NCBI RefSeq assembly: GCF_022539505.1
Contig: NC_061514.1
Location: forward strand, 327,467,090 to 327,531,089
From: Lolium rigidum
Lineage: Eukaryota > Streptophyta > Magnoliopsida > Poales > Poaceae
Length of the DNA: 64,000 bases
Reading direction: 5' to 3'
The number at the start of each line of letters is the position of its first letter. Within the stretch, counting starts at the first letter, position 1. This document shows positions 20,976 to 32,814 of the stretch, in pieces. A program made the position numbers and the translations under genes. The notes below the pieces were generated by a model, which searched no databases, was not told the DNA's origin, and saw only the letters and a program-made list of their open reading frames with translations.

Positions 20976-23673
20976 TGATACGTCTCCAACGTATCTATAA
21001 TTTCTGATGTTCCATGCTAGTTTTATGACAATACCTACATGTTTTGCTCACACTTTATAATGATTTCATGCATTTTCCGGAACTAACCTATTAACAAGAT
21101 GCCGAAGTGCCAGTTCCTGTTTTCTGCTGTTTTTGGTCCCAGAAAGGCTGTTCGGGCAATATTCTCGGAATTCAACGAAACAAAGGCCAAACATCTTATT
21201 TCACCGAGACGGACCAGAACACCGAAGGAGAGCCGGAGGGGAGGCCCAGGGCTCCCAGACTACAGGGCGGCGCGGCCTAGAGGGGGGGGCGCGCCAGCCT
21301 ATGGGGTGGGACCCCTAGGCACCCCCTCGCGCCTCCCTCAAGACCTAAAAACCCGAGACCGATTGACGAAACTCCAGAAAGACTCCAGGGGCGCCGCCGC
21401 CATCGCGAAACTCCGTTTCGGGGGACAGAAGTCTCTGTTTCGGCACGCCGCCGGGACGGGGAAGTGCCCCCGGAAGCCATCTCCATCGACGCCACCGCCT
21501 CCATCATGCTCCGTGAGTAGTTCCCCCATGGACTACGGGTTCTAGCGAGTAGCTAGTTGGTACTCTCTCTCCCATGTACTTCAATACAATGATCTCATGA
21601 GCTGCCTTACATGATTGAGATACATCTGATGTAATCGGTGTTGTGTTTGTTGGGATCCGATGAATTGTTACATTATGATCAGTCTATCTATAAAGTTTGT
21701 GAAGTTATTGTTGCTGCAATCTTGTTGTGTTTAATGCTTGTCACTAGTGCACGAGTGGCATGATCTTAGATTTAAGCTCTATAATTATTGCTTAGATTGT
21801 ATCTACAAGTTGTTTGCACATGTCTATGTCCGGAACACGAGGCCCCAGAGTGACAACAACTGGGATAACTGGAGGGGAAGGCGTAGGTATGAGGATCACA
21901 TGTTTTCACCAAGTGTTAATGCTTTGCTCCGGTCTTTGTATTATTAATTACCAGTAGATTCCCTTGAGGCCCGGTTGCCACCGGCTGGTAGGACAAAAGA
22001 TGTTATGCAAGTTTCTCATTGCGAGCACGTATGACTATATATGGAAAACATGCCTACATGATTAATAATCTTGATGTTCTGCTTAATGCTATTTCAATCC
22101 TATCAATTGCCCAACTGTAATTTGTTCACCCAACACTTGTCACTTGTTATTGGAGAGTTACCACTAGTGTAGATAGCTGGGAACTCCGGTCCATCTTTCA
22201 TCATCATATACTCGTTCCTATATGACATTGGAAGTAGTATCAACTATTTTCTGGTGCCATTGCCTCTGTGTTACCGCTACTGCTGCTGTGTTACTGTTAC
22301 TATTGCTCTCATATTACTGCTGCTTTTACATCACCCCTGTTACTAGTGCTTTTCCAGGTGCAGCTGAATTGACAACTCAGTTGTTAAGGCTTATAAGTAT
22401 TCTTTACCTCCCCTTGTTTCGAATCAATAAATTTGGGTTTTACTTCCCTCGAAGACTGTTGCGATCCCCTATACTTGTGGGTTATCAAGACTATTTTCTG
22501 GCGCCGTTGCCGGGGAGGCATAGCTCTACTCACAAGTTCACCTGGGGAGTACACTCTACCTCTCTCTCTGTTTTTATTTTATTTTGTTTTGTTTTGCTTA
22601 TTTTACTTTTGTTTAGTTTATTTGTGCTTAGTTTATTTCTGTCTAGTATTATTTTGCTTAGTTTACTTTTGTCTAGTTTCTTTTTGTCTTGTTTTATTTT
22701 TTTTCTTATATACCCAAAAATCCATAAAAATTTGAAAAACCGAAAAATTAAAAACTGTTGTTATGGGAGAACCCACAACCTATTTGGAGCTTATTGAAAT
22801 ATATATGAATTATAGAGAATCAAGAACGGGTAAAGTCATGAGTGCTGTGATAGAAAAATTGAATACAATTGCTAAAATCTTGCTTAAACGCCATGATATA
22901 AACTGTTGCTCTAAACAGGATACTAAACATCTTAAATTCCAATGTAGCTTTAGTGAAGAAGTTTTAATTATGAACTACAATTGGAATAACTACATTCATC
23001 TTGGGTTCGAAGAGGTAGAACAATTTGTCTTATTTATGGGAGCTTCTGATATCGAATCCTTCATGGCTAAAAATTATGAAACTTGTGTTGCTTGTAAGGA
23101 CCTTAAAGATTATGTCTCTTCTATCCTTAATTTTTCATAGAAAGTTACAGCGATAATCCTTATATCATTGATTATAATGAGAGACTCATTAATGCACAAG
23201 AATGCACTCACAATTTGCAGGAACCTGTGAAAGAAGAAATTGATGAACCTGAAAGCTCATTGGATGAAAAAGAGGAGGAAATTGATGAACTTGAAAGCTC
23301 ATTGGATGAAAAAGAAGAGGAGAGTGATGAACAAAAGGAGGAAGAATGGATTAGCTACCCATGCCAACCTTCTAATGAGAGTAACTCTTTATCTCTTACA
23401 CTATTTGATTGTCCTCCATGCTTACCAAAGGAGGATGAATGTTATGTTCCTGTGGATTCTCTTGAAATAGTACCTATGAGTAAAACTTGTGAGAATAATT
23501 ATGCTACTGTTATTTATGATAATCCATGCCATTTTGATAAATCTTATGATAATGCTTTGTTTGTGCCTGATATCGAAATGCATGGTACTAAAGAGTTTTG
23601 CGTAACAAATGTTTATGATAAAGCTCTAGATGATGGTCCTATGTTACTTGATAATATTGTTATCACCAGATTT
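20976..23673 (+). mobile_element. Ty3/gypsy-like element, 5' LTR and partial interior
   Basis: LTR 20976-22487 (TGATACGTCTCC to GGGTTATCA, about 1512 bp) is followed by the primer site at 22499-22516, a T/C-rich tract, and two open segments. The right part is missing: the sequence switches to an unrelated LTR near 23674. Pre-insertion sequence is available in copia relic B (GAGTATTGTCCTAATTCC near 29010), which confirms the left boundary. Confidence 0.82.
22499..22516 (+). promoter_or_regulatory. Primer-binding site, tRNA-Asp type
   Basis: TGGCGCCGTTGCCGGGGA is 18 bases complementary to the CCA-bearing 3' end expected for plant tRNA-Asp (recalled sequence, not computed here). It lies 11 bases after the LTR end. 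The identical site occurs at 31896-31913. Confidence 0.8.
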
Positions 23674-23703
23674 TGGCCAAATCAGGAGATGGGCCGTAAG
23701 TGA
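22763..23703 (+). pseudogene. Retroelement gag-region protein of unknown function, two segments
   Basis: The first segment (22763-23140, 125 codons) starts MGEPTTYLELIEIYMNYRES; after a stop the second (23215-23703) is strongly acidic. It contains an imperfect tandem repeat of about 15 residues (EEIDEPESSLDEKEE then EIDELESSLDEKEEE) and a conserved tail with DECYVPVDSLEIVPMSK. I recall such proteins from wheat retroelement-derived annotations; no zinc knuckle or protease is present. The last codons run into the following LTR. Likely a non-autonomous element's only coding product, here broken. Confidence 0.5.
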
Positions 23704-24740
23704 GATGGGCTTAAAGGGTATACGCGTGGAGGATCTCTGAAGCGGCCTGACACGAAGAAGTTGGGCTAAATTGCCCATGTATCTGTAACATAGTAGGGTA
23801 CGTGTCATTTAGAAGTTAGAGTTTAACCCGTGCACGGTTAGGTGCACGCCTGAATTAGAAAGTCCCCCGGACTATAAATATGTATCTAGGGTTTATGAAA
23901 TAAACAACAATCAACGTTCACCACAAACCAATCTCGGCGCATCGCCAACTCCCCGTCTCGAGGGTTTCTTCCGGGTAAGCACCATGCTGCCTAGATCGCA
24001 TCTTGCGATCTAGGCAGCACTACGTGTTATTCGTCGTTCATGCGTTGCTCGTACTGAAGCCTTTTTGATGGCGAGCAACGTAGTTATCATAGATGTTTTA
24101 GGGTTAGCATTGTTCTTCGTATCATATGCTATCGTCGTGCAACCCTTAGGCATCTAGCCGCCCTTACGCCTATCACGGGTGTAAGGGCGGCACCCGCTTG
24201 ATCATTGTTTAGTAGATCCGATCCGTTATGATTGCTCCTTGTTCTTCAAGGATTAGTTTAATATCTGCATTGTTAGGCCTTACAAACGGGTCGAAGGATC
24301 CGGTGGCGCGTAGGGTGTAGTTTGCTAGCCCTAGACGGGATGTTCCGAGGATCAACCTCGTGTTGGTTTTTAGGCCTTGTCTAGGGTCGGTTTACGATCA
24401 CCGTGCGTGGCCGCCGAGCTCGATCACGAGTAGGATGTTCCGATTATGCGGTGAAAACCCCAAATCGTAGTAGGTCGCTTCGACTTTATCTTGAACAAGC
24501 GGGACCACCATCCGATCGTACACCTCGTACGTATCATGGGTGGATCGGCTCTTTGAGCCGATTCACGGGACAACCCGAGAGCCGATCGAGGCTCGTATTT
24601 AACGTTTACGTGTATGCCATGCAGGAAACTAAGCGAGACATCATCCAACACCTCCCGACCGGGTATAGGTCAGGTGGCACGCCCTTGCATCGGCATCGGA
24701 CGTGCGTGCGAAGGCTTTGCGGGCCGTCGCTCGGAGGGAC
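23674..24740 (+). mobile_element. LTR fragment with TATA box and several hairpins
   Basis: Begins near TGGCCAAATCAGGAGATGGG and has CTATAAATATG near 23872, then strong inverted repeats at 23985-24019, about 24040-24083, 24157-24191 and 24544-24562. Composition and layout are those of a gypsy LTR that I associate with Triticeae. It is cut on the right by the assembly gap, so no end, target duplication or family can be assigned. Confidence 0.6.
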
Positions 24741-24840
24741 NNNNNNNNNNNNNNNNNNNNNNNNNNNNNNNNNNNNNNNNNNNNNNNNNNNNNNNNNNNN
24801 NNNNNNNNNNNNNNNNNNNNNNNNNNNNNNNNNNNNNNNN
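24741..24840. other. Assembly gap, 100 N
   Basis: Exactly 100 N, the customary placeholder for a gap of unknown size. Sequence resumes at 24841 precisely at the base that matches the end of exon 2 of copy A (14997). Exon 3 of copy B, and any F-box partner, lie in the gap or were lost. Reading frames through the N run are meaningless. Confidence 0.97.
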
Positions 24841-26732
24841 ACAATCGGTAGAAACAGTACACTTTGTAGCCTTTTGCTCTTCAAAGGTGCAGAAGTGGCA
24901 AACAGTTGACTTTGGCGGGCATGGCCGTGTGCAGTACTCAACATACAAGCGGATCGTCTTCTCAGGCACTTGTGCGCCACCAACGTACTATGGAAAATGG
25001 AAATGTAAAGTTTGGTCTCAGCTCAGCAAATTTAAAGAAAAAAAATAACTTGATGCTTAAGTCACATGCAATCTTACTACCCACATAGGGAATTTATGAC
25101 ACTTGCATAAAACTTCTTTACATGTTCTGTGGACAAACATTCTTTGATCCCTATTATAGCCCCAAGATGAGTGAAACCACTAAGGGCATAACATTTTCTG
25201 AATAGACTACATGTTTACTCTCTTGTTTGGAAATTTGGCATTGATTATGCTTGTGCATACTTCCTTATTCTTGGATGTCATCTGCATTACCCGGTATTTG
25301 TTCATGTAATTAGTTGTTTGCAAAAAAATTCTGCAAATGTACTATTTTTTCCTATCGCATCTGACACAAGGAGTAAACAAGCAGAATTTTCTTTGCGAAA
25401 ATTTCACATAATCTGTTTCACCAAATGATTCTTAGAATTTAGAATTGCAGAGTACTCTTAGAATTTAGATTTCTATAAGAGAAAGCAACTGCTTGGTAGA
25501 AGGAACAAAAGCAGTCTGAATTTCGAGACGATTACACAAGTTATGCACAAAAGCTAAAGAGTGTTGAACTAGCATTACGTGACCAAGTGAGAAAATAATT
25601 TACTGCATTCAGTTTTATGTCTCATCAAGACTCATAACAGAACAGAACAATTATGGTATTGGTGACACTGCAACCAACATAGTGAAGCATAGGCTGCATG
25701 ATGAGTGTTTGATTAGCAGCAAAATCAGTTCAAGTCACCAGAACAGAATGTTCTTGTAATCAACAGTAGCATCATAAAATCGTCCAAGTCATAATTGGAA
25801 CGCTCTGAAATTAGAAGGTTCAGTAAGCTAGCAGGTAATAACAATGAATGCACATAATTCTTCAGTTTGGCATCAAACTAGTGGTGCTGCGTCAGGTAAT
25901 GTGAAGCTAGCCAAGATCATGTTGATAGTGCCTTTTGTTGGCATGTTAATTGTGCAACTATCCTATGTGGCATGTGGGAAATATGGACTTGATCGAAAAA
26001 TCTCAATGTCTGTAACGCAAGCAAGCAAGCAGGTGGGCTACTGATCATATTCAGACCTTATTGGAGCAAGTCAAGACTCCCTATGTGGCATCCCCTCCGG
26101 ATGGAATTTTACACAGAGACAGGCTACTGATCATATTCAGAACATGGATGCAGCATCTCACGGAAGAAGGCAAAATTTCTTACCACAACGGGCGGTGGGG
26201 TCGGAGGGGTCGGTGGCGTCGGAGAGGGGGACCTCCTGGCAGGACGAGGAAGACGAGGATAGTACCACGCGTAGCGCTTCGGCGTCGACGGCTGTCGCTT
26301 CGGGGTCGACGGCTGTCGCTTCGGCGGCGACGGCTGTCGCGGCGGCGGCGTGTTCTCTCCCTGTAGCAGGCGGCGGATGAACTCGGGGACGAGGCGGAGC
26401 ACGCGCTGGAGGAAGTCGCGGCCTACGGCGCGCGCGCGCTGGAGGAGGTTGCGGATGACGGCGAGCGCGCACCGTCCGGGATGGAGCACAGCGTCGACGG
26501 CGCCGCGGGCGCGTGCCACCGCTCGCCGGAGTAGAGGCTCCCCCGCAGGCTGCGCGTCGTCGCGCCAGTTCTTCCTGGCCATGGCTGCTGCTGTACTGGC
26601 CCTTCTCGCGTTCTTGGAGCGGAGGAAGGCGCCGGGGTGGCGGAGGCAGTCGATGGCGCCGCCGCCGAGCGCCACCGCGCCGCGGAGAAGACGCCTGACG
26701 GGGCCGCGCTCACGCTTCGGCGCCCTCGCCAT
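24841..26732 (-). CDS. Three-exon Cys/His gene, copy B (exons 1 and 2; 3' end in gap)
   Basis: Exon 1 is 26184-26732 and exon 2 is 24841-24987, the same lengths as in copy A (549 and 147 bp). Splice sites match: GTAAGA at the exon 1 donor and CATAG at the exon 2 acceptor. The visible protein (232 residues) is nearly identical to copy A, with the same Arg-rich repeats, QPSTPKR linkers and the exon 2 set C-x6-C-x2-C-x9-C. Exon 3, with the C2HC cluster, is not visible because the N gap starts at the exon 2 donor. Intron 1 has one 775-bp unit plus about 340 bp (25085-25415) absent from copy A. No disabling change is visible. Confidence 0.65.
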
Positions 26733-27250
26733 GTCCGATCTTGAGCGTTTCTTGGCCGGTCTTGGCCGCGCGCGCCCGGTTCTTGGCCTTGTTGATCCTC
26801 CGGCCGGTCTTGAGTTGAGTTGGGGAAGCAGACGAGTTCCCTGTCTCCCCGGCGTCGCTTCAGCCAAGAAGGCTTGGATGGGTCGGCGGGGGCAGTTCTT
26901 GCCGGCGGGGAAATTTCTTGGCTTGGATGGGGAGCGGCGAGGATTCGGGCGGAAGGAACTGGCTTTGCGAGCAGCGGCCGAGGTGCTTTTGAGAGAAGAA
27001 GAGGAGGGAACTAGAACCGGGCGCCGTTCCGTTCCGTTGCCAGCTCCCTGAGGCCGGCCCAGCTCAAGCCCTCTCCACGAGAGATTTGGCCCATGAATTA
27101 TTTTTTTCGAAATGCCTTTTTCTTTAGTAGAACTGCAGCGTTCCAATGAAATCACCAACTGGTTACACAAAACATAGCTTTTCTCTAGAACATTCCAGAA
27201 GGAGAGCTCAGCAATAAAAATTACAGGAAAACCTAAGAATAAGAAAATTT
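26733..27250 (-). promoter_or_regulatory. Upstream region of three-exon gene, copy B
   Basis: Matches 18141-18663 closely. Start context differs (CGGACATGGCG here against the CGATGGCG context in copy A); copy C also has CGGACATGGCG, so copy B and C keep the older form. No other element seen. Confidence 0.35.
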
Positions 27251-27505
27251 TAAAGAAGGGTGCTATCGATACCTATAACCACCACCGTCGCTCCATGGAT
27301 TTCAGCCACCACCGCCATCGTTGCCATAGCGCCCACCATAGTGCAGTTGCAATTTTTTGCAAGAATGGGGTGCACAACTTCCATGATTCCATCCGATTTT
27401 CTAGAAAAAAGCACCGTGTTGAGTGCTTTTCACTGGGGCGTGGCTCCACCCGCTCCCGACCAAGGTGGAGAGGGGCGCGCTATGTGCGAGACCACACATT
27501 TCTGA
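27251..27505 (-). pseudogene. Gly/Tyr-rich exon-like segment, copy B
   Basis: Same as the segment at 18664-18961, with YGGRYGN, a Gly run, then the in-frame TGA where copy C has Trp, then NPWSDGGGYRYR. The shared stop means it arose before copies A and B separated. A further stop follows YRYR here. Confidence 0.45.
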
Positions 27506-28189
27506 TGTTGATGATGGGTTTTCTCCACTTTTGTTCGTCCTATGATTGGTTGTGTGCATCTACTGATGTAGAGATCGGGGCAAGGCTTTCATTGGCCGAC
27601 AACACAACGAAAAATGTACAACCCAGAATATATAAACACACCTCAGCCCTATGTTAGGGTTACCGCTTCCCATATGTTTTGATATGGTATCAGAGCTAGC
27701 TTCTTCCAAACACATCTAGGTCACCGCCGCCATTAGCATCGTCGTTGTCGACAAGCATCATGTCGTTTCTTCATCATCGGACAAGTTAACCCGAGAGAAT
27801 TTCCTGATTTGGTAAACCCAAGTTCTCCCTGAGATGTGTGGTCCTCAGTTGTTTGGCATCCTCGATGGATCGTCGGTGGAACCGGAGAAGGAGATCAAGA
27901 CCAAAGATAAGGATGGGGTTGTTGTGAACATTCCCAATCCCAAGCATGTGCTCTGGGTTGCGCAAGACCATACCATCCTAGGGTTCTTGGTCAGGAATAT
28001 GTCAAGGGAGGCTCTTACGTAGATGGTTGGCCTCTCGACTTCCACTGCGGTCTGGAAAGCTGTGATGGAGATGTTCTTCGCGCAGTCACAGTCGCGAATT
28101 GTGCAGCTCCGCACGAAGCTGAATCATTGCCACAAGGAGGATAAATAGAGCAGGTCTACCTGGATGAGATCAAGGGTCTCTCTGACGAG

Positions 28190-28990
28190 ATGGCATCTGC
28201 TGGCAAGCCCATGGACACCGTGGACGTGATTTCACACATCCTCGCTGGGCTCGATGATATCTATAACGACTCCATTGCCGCGATCAACGCCTTGCTGAAG
28301 GCGGAGAAGAACGTGACTCTGAGCGATGTATATGCTCAATTCATGGCATATGAGTCTCGGATGGAAGGGATGCTCTCTGGAGAGGGGTCATTTGTAAACT
28401 CTGCAACTCGTGGAGGTCGCAGTGGTGGCCGTGGACGCGGGAACTACCAGGAGCAGTTCCAGTACCGTGATCAGGACCAGTACCAGTATCGTGATCAGCG
28501 CAACGGTTATGATCAGAGAAACAATAATCACGGTGGGTATAGAGGTGGCCGAGGAAATGGCGGTGGTCGCTACCCACAGGGAAACCTTCCATATGGAGGC
28601 GGTCGCAGCGATGAGACATGTCAGGTGTGTGGCAGGGTTGGCCACATTGCCTTGAACTGTTGGAAGAGATTCAACAAAGGCTACTGGGGTCCGGATAAAT
28701 CAGCTGGTGCAGCATATGGTTCCGGTTCTTATGGCGTCGGCACAAATTGGTACAACGACACCGGAGCAACTGATCATGTCATAGGCGAGCTAGAGAAGCT
28801 TCATGTCCATGATCTCTACAACGGAAATGAACAGATCCACACAACTAGTGGTGCAGGTAAGGATATACATCATATTGGTCAATCTTTAATTCGTACCCCT
28901 AATCATGATTTGCATCTCAAAAATATTATGCATGTTCCAAGTGCATCTAAGAGTCTCTTATCCACTAATCGTCTAGCCAAAGATATATAA
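28190..28990 (+). pseudogene. Copia gag C-terminus, zinc knuckle and protease
   Basis: An open segment of 266 codons. A Gly/Arg/Tyr-rich linker is followed by the zinc knuckle CQVCGRVGHIALNC (C-x2-C-x4-H-x4-C intact). The protease region starts WYNDTGATDHV with the DTG triad. The N-terminal part of gag (from about 27760) is broken by stops at 27816, 28018 and 28146. In a live element gag packages RNA and the protease cleaves the polyprotein. Confidence 0.82.
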
Positions 28991-28999
28991 TCATGCCTT

Positions 29000-30282
29000 T
29001 GTTGAGTATTGTCCTAATTCCTTTCTTGTTAAGGATCGGGACACGAGGGAAATCCTGCTCCAAGGAAGATGCGTGGTAGGCCTCTACCCTTTGCCGGCGT
29101 CATCCTCTTCACCCCTTGATCGACAAGCTCATGGTGTCATCAAGTCATCATCAACACTTTGGCATAGGCATCTAGGTCATCCGTCTTCGGGTGTAGTTCA
29201 TCAAGTTCTTAAATAAAATAATATTTCTTTTTGTGAGGCAAATAAAGAGTCTATTTCTAATGATTGTCAGAAGGCCAAGAGTCATCAACTTACTTATCAT
29301 AAATCATCAAGTGTGTCTAATTTTTCCCTTGAACTTGTGTTTTATGATGTTTGGGGTCCTGCCCAAGGCTCAATTGGAAGATATAAATATTATGTAAATT
29401 TACGATGATTATAGCAAGTTTATATGGATATATCTCTTCAAAAATAAATCTGATGTGTTTCAGAAGTTTGTGTTTTCAGCACCTTGTTGAACGTCTCTTT
29501 GATAAGAAGATTGTTGCTGGAGAGGTGAGTATCAAAAGCACAACTCCTTTTTCCAGAAAGTTGGCATTACTCATCTTGTCTCTTGCCCCCATGCACATCG
29601 GCATAATGGTCCAGAATGGTCCAGCTGAGTGTAAACATAGACACATTGTTAAGGTTGGTATGTCTCTTCTAGCCTATGCATCCATGCCACTTAAGTTTTG
29701 GGGTGAAACATTTCTCACTGCCTTATACTTGATCAATCCTCTACCTAGTAAAGTCATTGATTCCCATACTCCTCTTGAGCTGTCTCTTAATTTGGTAGTA
29801 GAAGTGACTACTCTTCTTTACGTATTTTTGGTTGTGTATGTTGGCCAAACCTATATTTCCCGAGACATAGTGTTTGATGAGTCGGTTTTTCCTTTTCCCT
29901 CTCTTCATTCTAATGCCGGTGCTCAACTTAGGGATGAGATCCTTCTTTTGCCTCCTACACTACAACCAACTCACGTGCATGTTTATGAGGCCCCCACTTA
30001 CGGTTTGATGCAAATGACGCTAATCTTGCTGACCCTGTTATTGCCGAGTCGTATGTGCAGGATACAGTGCAGAATTCTGAATATGGTGGGTATTCTGGTG
30101 ATTTTTCTAGCCCTAACACCCAACAATCGGGCGCGATCTCCATTGGGATATGTCGCTGTATCGCCCTCGGGATTGGCGTCTCCGGCCCAGATCCCGCCAC
30201 ACTAGCACACGCCCACTGACGACGCGCTTTCCTCTACTGTTCCAGGATCTTCTACGGTGTCTCCTTCCTCCGCACAGCGTAT
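29000..30282 (+). pseudogene. Copia integrase region, decayed
   Basis: Coding traces include LWHRHLGHPSSGV (the HHCC-type integrase start) around 29160 and SLELVFYDVWGPA near 29335 (first catalytic Asp region). An open segment at 29405-30205 has VGQTYISRDIVFDESVFPFP, the typical end of the copia integrase. Stops and frame changes separate them. Confidence 0.7.
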
Positions 30283-31884
30283 TGATACGTCTCCGACGTA
30301 TCGATAATTTCTTATGTTCTATGCCATATTATTGATGATACCTACATGTTTTATGCACACTTTATGTCATATTCGTGCATTTTCTGGAACTAACCTATTA
30401 ACAAGATGCCGAAGTGCCAGTTCTCGTTTCTGTTGTTTTTGGTTTCGAAATCCTAGTAACGAAATATTCTCGGAATTGGACGAAACGAAGACCCGGGGGC
30501 CTATTTTTCCACGGAGCTTCCAGAAGACCGAATAACATACGAAGTGGGGCCACGAGGTGGCGACACCACACAGGCGGCGCGGCCAAGGGGGGCCCGCGCC
30601 GCCCTATGGTGTGGCCCCCTCGTCGAGCCCCCGACTCGCCCTTCCGCCTACTTAAAGCCTCCGTCGCGAAACCCCTGAGGCGAAAAACCACGATACGGAA
30701 AACCTTACTGAGACGCCGCCGCCGCCGATCCCATCTCGGGGGATTCTGGAGATCTCCTCCGGCACCCTGCCGGAGAGGGGAATCACCTCCCGGAGGACTC
30801 TACACCGCCATGGTCGCCTCCGGAGTGATGAGTGAGTAGTTCACCCCTGGACTATGGGTCCATAGCGAGTAGCTAGATGGTTGTCTTCTCCTCATTGTGC
30901 TTCATTGTTGGATCTTGTGAGCTGCCTAACATGATCAAGATCATCTATCCGTAATACTCTATGTTGTGTTTGTCGGGATCCGATGGATAGAGAATACCAT
31001 GTCATGTTAATTATCAAGTTATTACACATGTGTTGTTTATGATCTTGCATGCTCTCCGTTACTAGTAGAGGCTCGGCCAAGTTTTTACTTTTAACTCCAA
31101 GAGGGAGTATTTATGCTCGATAGTGGGTTCATGCTCGCATTGACACTCGGGACGATGATGAGAAAGTTCTAAGGTTGTGTTGTGCTTGTTGCCACTAGGG
31201 ATAAAACATTGGCGCTATGTCCGAGGATGTAGTTGTTGATTACATTACGCACCATACTTAATGCAATTGTCCGTTGTTAGCAACTTAATACCGGAAGGGG
31301 TTCGGATGATAACCTCGAAGGTGGACTTTTTAGGCATAGATGCAGTTGGATGGCGGTCTATGTACTTTGTCGTAATGCCCAATTAAATCTCACTATACTT
31401 ATCATGTCATGTATATGCATTGTTATGCCCTCTCTATTTGTCAATTGCCCGATCTGTAATTTGTTCACCCAACATGCTTTTATCTTATGGGAGAGACACC
31501 TCTAGTGAACTGTGGACCCCGGTCCATTCTTTAATACTCGAAATACAAATCTGCTGCAATACTTGTTTTTACTATTTTCTCTCGCAAACAATCATCTTCC
31601 ACACAATACGGTTAATCCTTTGTTACAGCAAGCCGGTGAGATTGACAACCTCACTCGTTTCGTTGGGGCAAAGTACTTTGGTTGTGTTGTGCGGGTTCCA
31701 CGTTGGCGCCGGAATCTCCGGTGTTGCGCCGCACTACATCCCGCCGCCATCAACCTTCAACGTGCTTCTTGGCTCCTCCTGGTTCGATAAACCTTGGTTT
31801 CTTTCTGAGGGAAAACTTGCTGCTTGTGCGAATCATACCTTCCTCTTGGGGTTGCCCAACGAACGTGTGAAATACACGCCATCA
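30283..31884 (+). repeat. 5' LTR of the nested element
   Basis: 1602 bp. The opening carries the self-complementary GATACGTC...GACGTATC, a hairpin at the extreme terminus. It is the same family as the LTR at 20976 and the solo LTR at 2824. Confidence 0.92.
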
Positions 31885-31895
31885 AGCATATTTTC

Positions 31896-31913
31896 TGGCG
31901 CCGTTGCCGGGGA
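31896..31913 (+). promoter_or_regulatory. Primer-binding site, tRNA-Asp type
   Basis: TGGCGCCGTTGCCGGGGA, 11 bases after the 5' LTR, identical to the site at 22499-22516. Confidence 0.82.
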
Positions 31914-32150
31914 GATCAAGACACGCTGCAAGGGGAGTCTCCACTTCCCAATCTCTTTACTTTGTTTTTGTCTTGCTCTATTTTATTTACTACTTTGTTT
32001 GCTGCATTATATCAAAACACAAAAAAAATAGTTGCTAGCTTTACTTTATTTACTGTCTTGCACTCTATATCAAAAACACAAAAAAAAAATTAGTTACTTG
32101 TTTTACTTTACTTAATATCATGCATGTTTTTATTTCACAAGTTAAGCATA

Positions 32151-32814
32151 ATGGAAAACAACAAAAATATGAGAGATCTTTATGAACTTTATCTTGAATT
32201 AGGACATGATGTGTTCGAAGAGAGAATTAAAAAACCCATGGAACTTTATATGCATGCTAATGGGAATGTTATTACTATGGATGCTTTGAACACCATTGTT
32301 GCTAATGCTATGGAAAATTCTAAGCTTGGGAAGCTGGCTCGATGAGCATGATCTTTTTAGTCCCCCAAGCATTGAGGAGAAAATTTTCTTTTATGATTAC
32401 AATATGCCTCCTATATATGATGATAGCCACTTTGTTGAATTTGCTCCCACTACAACTAATAAAATTGATTATGCTTACGTGGAGAGTAATAATTTTATGC
32501 ATGAGACTCATGATAAGAATGCTTTATGTGATAGTTACATTGTTGAGTTTGCTCATGATGCTACTGAAAATTATTATGAGAGAGGAAAATATGGTTGTAG
32601 AAATTTTCATGTTTCTAAAACACCTCTCTATGTGCTGAAATTTTTGAAGCTACACTTGTTTTATCTTCCTATGCTTGTTACTTTGCTCTTCATGAACTTG
32701 TTTATTTATAAGATTCCTATGCATAGGAAGCATTTTAGACTTAAATGTGTTTTGAATTTGCCTCCTGATGCTCTCTTTTGCTTCAAATACTATTTCTTGC
32801 GAGTGCATCATTAA
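32151..32814 (+). pseudogene. Short internal protein of the nested element, frameshifted
   Basis: Starts MENNKNMRDLYELYLELGHD and stops near 32345. A second frame continues immediately with LFSPPSIEEKIFFYDYNMPP and ends in a hydrophobic stretch with FLKLHLFYLPMLVTLLFMNL. It has no zinc knuckle, protease or polymerase motif. A mobile-element protein of unknown role; possibly a degenerate gag. Two frames separated by a slip suggest loss of function, unless frameshifting is used. Confidence 0.5.

Larger units (their letters stand above)
27595..30282 (+). mobile_element. Ty1/copia relic B, left part
   Basis: LTR tail, then TGGTATCAGAGC at 27685-27696, a perfect tRNA-iMet primer-binding site, then gag, zinc knuckle, protease and a decayed integrase region, interrupted at 30282 by the full-length LTR element. 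The right part resumes at 37002 and ends in a 3' LTR near 38344. Same insertion as copia relic A. Confidence 0.85.

Noticed and set aside
22499..22516. Possible tRNA-Asp gene (also 31896-31913)
   Set aside because: Only 18 bases complementary to a tRNA 3' end, right after an LTR: a primer-binding site, not a tRNA gene.
22222..22797. Hydrophobic Leu/Phe/Ser-rich open frame
   Set aside because: Spans the LTR end, primer site and a TTTTGT-rich tract of the LTR element; low-complexity translation with no membrane-protein relatives recognisable.
24403..25048. Reading frames running through the N gap
   Set aside because: One hundred N bases of unknown true length cannot be translated; the left half is LTR and the right half is exon 2 of copy B on the other strand.
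28341..28655. Histidine/aspartate-rich minus-strand frames over the copia gag
   Set aside because: Antisense of the Gly/Arg repeat in gag; the zinc knuckle on the plus strand is the real coding frame.
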